Source: Ascaris suum
Taxonomy: Eukaryota > Nematoda > Chromadorea > Rhabditida > Ascarididae
Reading direction: 5' to 3'
NCBI GenBank assembly: GCA_013433145.1
Contig: CM024175.1
Location: forward strand, 2,588,516 to 2,652,515
Length of the DNA stretch: 64,000 nt
The notes beneath the pieces are model-generated. The model did not search any database, was not told where the DNA came from, and saw only the letters and a list, made by a program, of their open reading frames with translations. Of the stretch, positions 62,181-64,000 are shown piece after piece; positions within the stretch are counted from its first letter, which is position 1, and every line of letters starts with the position of its first letter. A program made the translations under genes and the position numbers.

Positions 62181-63962
62181 CTGTGTATTTGTAGTATTTG
62201 CAGTCTTATAGTAACATTTATATTTATATTTTAAATTCATATTCACTTTCGTTCATGCATACCTGTGCATATATGCAGTCACACGAAACATCGCGCATGT
62301 GCACATATGAATTTCTTCCCGTGCATGTAAAGTGGAAGCGTGCAGTGGGCAAGTTCGTACATGTTGTTGGCAGCCCTCTTGTTGCCAGTTGTAAGTACAC
62401 GTGGTCAAACAAGATCCTTTTCACACCGACTGCCTTGAAATGGAGAGGCATTCCCAAGGCAAGCGCAACCTTAGTACCCATTATTCTACGATGAAATGGG
62501 GAGAGTGCTGGCAAACAATTTTATGAGCGCTGCGGTTGGTACCGTTTCACCGATAAATAGGTAGAAGTACGAGCGCCACCTGAAGGATACGGGACATCGC
62601 TATCTCGAAACTCTTGCGCGATCATGATCGGTGTTTTCTACTTCTAGTTGGACATACGGCCATACACGAACTTTCCAACATTGAATTCGTAGTTGTATTG
62701 ATAGAGATGAGCATTGGTGGATAATACGTTAATGCGGTTTTCCACTTCCTCGGATGTCTTGTCGATTATAACATTGTCGGTTGCATTCCAAGCAACTCCA
62801 TTTATGCACATGCTGGTCGGTCCACTCTCGCTCAATTGAAGCTGTTCGCGTGCAATATTCATTGTGATATTCGCTTGCTGAAAAGAAAAATGGAAGCTAC
62901 TTTTGCAGCATCTCCAGTTGGTCGAACCTGTGCAAAGTTCTTTGCGATGTGTTTTCTCTCTGCGTTTCGGCGAAACACGGCCGATTCGCATTAACATGGG
63001 TCAGTAGAATACTCGGTACGATGTTTTAAAGTGATAGCAGAATTTCAAGGATTCCGGCTGAAATGGACGGGTGGGTAGCAGAGGAAATGCAAAAGTAACG
63101 TAACATACCAGAAAACAACCTGCCTTTGTTACAAATAACTTTCAAAATCGACAAATTACTTGCGTGGTAAGGTCTTCTTTATTTACCTCGGCACCTTACC
63201 TCATAAAGGACGACGAATGTTTTAGGGACGAAAGCTGAACGCATTTGCTCGCAGCAGGCATAGAGGAGCCTTGCGGTAGAAGAGGGGTTTATATTCGCAG
63301 TTGCATCACAGTCTTAGTAGCCTCTTGAAAGAAACCCTCGACGCAATCTACTTTGATATAATAAACATTATTTTGCTCTAGGCATTAAACTTTACTTGCC
63401 TTCGAGGGGTGTGCCATTTTGTCTACGTGTTCCCCTGACTAAGTGTAGCAAATTGCTCGGTGTTCTATGCAAATTATCAAAACTATATGGCAGACAGTGC
63501 TTGTAAAAGACCTCACTGGAAAAAAGTAATTTGCAAGCTCTACCTGTAAGCAGTAACGCGCGTTCAATGCGCAACTATATGTGGGGAAAAAGGAGTAGAA
63601 ATCACTGGTTTCAAGAGCTCCGCAGTAAAAGCTCCCGTTCCACTTCAGCACTAATCGCCTATCTTCATCATATTCGAAATAACTTATGATGAAAGCTCTC
63701 ATTTATCCTCAGTTTATATTTTTGATCGCTGAAATCTTGGGAAAATAGTAGATTTAACTCAAGCAGCATACCCAGGTTTCTATGGATGATTGCGCAATTT
63801 CAGTGATATCAAAAATGACAAATGTGAAAATATTATTCGCAGCGATGTCGCACTCTGGATAATATAGCGTTGTTGTCGTTGCCATCACTGAGGTCGTTAA
63901 AGGTGCTGTTGTTGACGGCGAAGTTTCGCTAGTGGTTAATAGTTTTGTCGATGAAATGCTCT
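42978..63962 (-). CDS. Three-domain vWA-like protein with Thr-rich linkers (5' partial)
   Basis: Twelve exons read right to left, four per domain: M1 63962-63772, 62877-62654, 61899-61816, 61264-61070; M2 58675-58330, 57433-57200, 48338-48255, 47938-47744; M3 47279-46880, 45979-45780, 44385-44302, 43172-42978. All three domains use the same phases, and exons 3 and 4 are 84 and 195 nt in every copy. Exon 1 is a Ser/Thr-rich spacer running into Cys-Asp/Asn-Ile and a core strand ending FDIT (LDIT in M3); exon 2 carries an SxNGxA motif; exon 3 an amphipathic helix and strand; exon 4 a GHHVFIVA strand and a closing helix with WFxEExC. The first exon starts in phase 1, so the 5' end lies beyond the window. 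M2 is damaged (see its entry). Ligand and localisation cannot be read from this part. Confidence 0.68.
43296..43379. repeat. (AT)n microsatellite
   Basis: About 84 bp of uninterrupted AT dinucleotide inside the M3 exon 3-4 intron. Open frames across it in either strand are artefacts. Confidence 0.97.
43380..43869. other. Higher-GC segment between two AT microsatellites
   Basis: About 490 bp clearly richer in GC than the surrounding intron, bounded on both sides by (AT)n. It has a long open plus-strand frame but no recognisable domain. It may be a fragment of a mobile element that landed in a TA-rich site. Confidence 0.3.
43870..43935. repeat. (AT)n microsatellite
   Basis: About 66 bp of AT dinucleotide, flanked on both sides by copies of TGTTCATTTTTATG, which suggests local duplication as well as slippage. 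Confidence 0.95.
48589..49709 (+). repeat. BEL/Pao 5' LTR
   Basis: Begins TGTCGCGAAGAC and ends CTCCACGACA (TG...CA). I read no difference from the 3' LTR over its length; the offset is exactly 6499 bp throughout. AATAAA occurs at 48897. Several short open frames inside it recur in the 3' LTR only because the repeats are identical; they are not genes. Confidence 0.96.
49724..49741 (+). other. Probable tRNA primer-binding site
   Basis: TGGTGCCACGAGCCGGGA lies 14 nt after the 5' LTR. A TGG start is complementary to the CCA end of a tRNA, and a TGGTGCC box here is usual in BEL-type elements. The exact tRNA was not identified. Confidence 0.55.
49756..52083 (+). CDS. BEL/Pao gag, protease and linker (intact 775-codon frame)
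   Basis: The frame runs unbroken from ATG. Residues about 149-300 are the DUF1759-type gag core ([20 protein letters not shown], then [12 protein letters not shown]). A zinc-knuckle cluster follows at about 373-435: CX2CX3HX4C, a canonical CX2CX4HX4C at 404, and another CX2CX3HX4C from 423. The aspartic protease loop is at about 517 ([17 protein letters not shown]), with Ala in place of the more common Ser/Thr of D-S/T-G, and a matching [11 protein letters not shown] near 617. The BEL-type linker before reverse transcriptase starts with [11 protein letters not shown]. The frame stops where reverse transcriptase should begin. Structural protein and particle-maturation protease of the element; the DAG loop leaves protease activity open to question. 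Confidence 0.9.
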   Translation: MSGVYRQAMGPTKGRLIGYLKKIPALEAPKPDNPLAEQIASFEEQIDEFDSYMRKVNAAINVLEKYHEQWLSWRTSLSGEEANEEDRRYQQMADDPNGVLQVMDRAREASEVVENRKQKAVRLLLGLQDKSKAEVLNVTQLPGSAPRVKLPKLELATFSGDIRKWPEFWSSFEAAVDQQPIPEVNKLNYLFSSLKGAAYATVAGYAVTASNYKVVVDVLKKRYGNESLIKKCLHDELKRLPQADSKNPRMVLDDVERILRQLNVMNEDTNHPIIELMVEEKLPRWILFEVYEKKSEDPSWNVDKLREYVDKLIARKETIMRVTSNVTTQRKDRHEDRKSIKCDSKETSAFSSTVSNFRGKKEGQALRSKKRSCAFCGGSHWNSDCHEYATVKERCRRIREKRLCFRCLAEGHSAKDCAKRGMCFYCKEEHNSALCPKRESKSGSENGSKPKEPEDKRDKQTATVDNELNRSAGESALTLAVTQKGREKKTVLLLCKKVKVCNPEKPEVARPVLAFFDAGCQGSFITEELCDQLKLNAGKRSQISIAGFGAQQPKCYDTKQVSILLELKNENKKHIKVSTMPFLTKELQRVNVESNEIIPDTGEKYRLCLPEKWEQPELIIGADYFFDLIEGSHKLPSGFHLVKSKVGDMLAGSGYAKLNTQRAFSSADTALVVKSATVTNEADIDQFWKLETLGIDDTVDSKEDVSALEQFKATITKLENGRYVVSWPWKSPTPKVPYNFGLCIGRLKSTLKSLKDEELFKRYDDISTTARTRYN
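52084..52807 (+). pseudogene. BEL/Pao reverse transcriptase, broken
   Basis: Conserved pieces appear in different frames: LRVVFD near 52148, [17 protein letters not shown] from about 52217, [12 protein letters not shown] near 52395, LYVD at about 52502 with the second catalytic acidic position lost to a frame change, then [14 protein letters not shown] in a third frame. At least three frame changes and an early stop (TAA, 52178) are visible, and sequence before LRVVFD appears shortened. It cannot encode a working polymerase. Confidence 0.85.
52808..53248 (+). pseudogene. BEL/Pao RNase H region ending in a nonsense codon
   Basis: The frame reads [16 protein letters not shown], then the RNase H signatures [29 protein letters not shown] and [10 protein letters not shown], immediately followed by TAG (53246-53248), where related elements usually have Trp. 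The same frame stays open after the stop to 53917, so this is a point lesion rather than a frame change. Confidence 0.85.
53249..54504 (+). pseudogene. BEL/Pao integrase, frame-changed
   Basis: After the RNase H tail ([16 protein letters not shown]) the frame switches near 53780. The downstream frame carries the HHCC zinc-binding module ([24 protein letters not shown]) and the catalytic core: [14 protein letters not shown] and YERMIG for the three acidic residues. It stops at TGA 54502-54504, which may be a CGA-to-TGA change. Joins target DNA in an intact element; here non-functional. Confidence 0.88.
54505..55069 (+). pseudogene. BEL/Pao C-terminal DUF5641-type segment, broken
   Basis: In the integrase frame, sequence continues to a further TGA (about 54614), resumes with [28 protein letters not shown] and [10 protein letters not shown], then changes frame near 54905 into [12 protein letters not shown] and ends [18 protein letters not shown]. 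This matches the usual C-terminal extension of BEL/Pao polyproteins. Confidence 0.8.
55088..56208 (+). repeat. BEL/Pao 3' LTR
   Basis: Same length as the 5' LTR and with no difference that I could find by eye. Immediately upstream is GCGGTCGGAA, only a weak polypurine tract. Followed at 56209 by the ATTAT target duplication. Confidence 0.96.
57700..58020. other. Unclassified higher-GC intronic segment
   Basis: Lies between M2 exons 1 and 2. It is GC-richer than its surroundings, contains small inverted motifs (GGGCTCCAATCCAAGTTGGAGC) and an open minus-strand frame with no recognisable domain. Possibly a dispersed-repeat fragment. Confidence 0.2.
59043..60152 (+). mobile_element. Solo LTR of the same BEL/Pao family
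   Basis: The LTR is 59048-60147 (1100 bp), starting TGTCGCGAAGACACGCGAGT and ending GTTCACGGCA, colinear with the full-length element's LTRs but with many substitutions and small indels. It is flanked by perfect 5-bp duplications GCATA (59043-59047, 60148-60152) and has no internal DNA, as expected from recombination between two LTRs. It sits between M1 and M2 of the minus-strand gene, also antisense to it. Confidence 0.95.
61070..63962 (-). CDS. vWA-like domain M1
   Basis: Exon 1 63962-63772 (acceptor CAATTTTAG, phase 1) has a Thr-rich spacer then [20 protein letters not shown]. Exon 2 62877-62654 includes [14 protein letters not shown] and ends at a weak donor AT|GTCCAA. Exon 3 61899-61816 reads [20 protein letters not shown] and the strand IIVIYAAS. 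Exon 4 61264-61070 has [20 protein letters not shown] and HILIIASSE, ending in phase 2 at TT|GTAAGT. The core strand keeps one aspartate (DIT) but not the full DxSxS. An (AT)n tract sits in the exon 2-3 intron. Confidence 0.65.
62034..62179. repeat. (AT)n microsatellite with interruptions
   Basis: About 145 bp of AT/TA dinucleotide with a few CA interruptions near its left end, in the M1 exon 2-3 intron. Translations through it are artefacts. Confidence 0.97.
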
Positions 63963-64000
63963 CTAAAATTGATTAGCAGATAGGTCTGAAACGCTGTATT

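Noticed and set aside
1..64000. tRNA, rRNA and CRISPR arrays
   Set aside because: No T-loop context with matching acceptor stem, no rRNA-like block and no spaced direct repeats were seen.

Overview
The window looks like nuclear DNA from a strongylid-type (clade V) parasitic nematode. That reading is inferred from short exons with T-rich TTTTCAG-type acceptors, AT-rich introns, a likely spliced-leader acceptor just upstream of a secreted YGGYG-peptide gene, a BEL/Pao retrotransposon, and a family of von Willebrand factor A-like (vWA-like) proteins with Thr/Ser-rich linkers. No prokaryotic features, rRNA or convincing tRNA were seen. All exon models below were assembled by hand from splice signals, reading phase and paralogue comparison; none is backed by transcripts. 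LAYOUT: (1) 1-19 kb is mostly non-coding. It holds one small minus-strand gene (5539-6180; signal peptide, KR cleavage site, QW...YGGYGGYGG peptide) and three hairpin structures, two of them with 21-22 bp arms. (2) 19.0-37.05 kb, plus strand: a gene encoding a type II membrane protein with two vWA-like domains, small linker exons and a tail of 222-bp Ser/Thr/Pro repeats (14 exons, 998 codons plus stop, every junction in phase). A third domain follows (34266-37051); it is the only one with a canonical DxSxS metal-site motif. (3) 37.05-42.7 kb is a largely empty interval between the plus- and minus-strand arrays, with one stray domain exon at 38363-38523. (4) 42.7-64 kb, minus strand: three tandem vWA-like domains (M1, M2, M3), each built from four exons. 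Exons 3 and 4 are exactly 84 and 195 nt in all three, always in the same phase, and a Thr/Ser-rich linker is fused to the first exon of each. The gene starts beyond the right edge.
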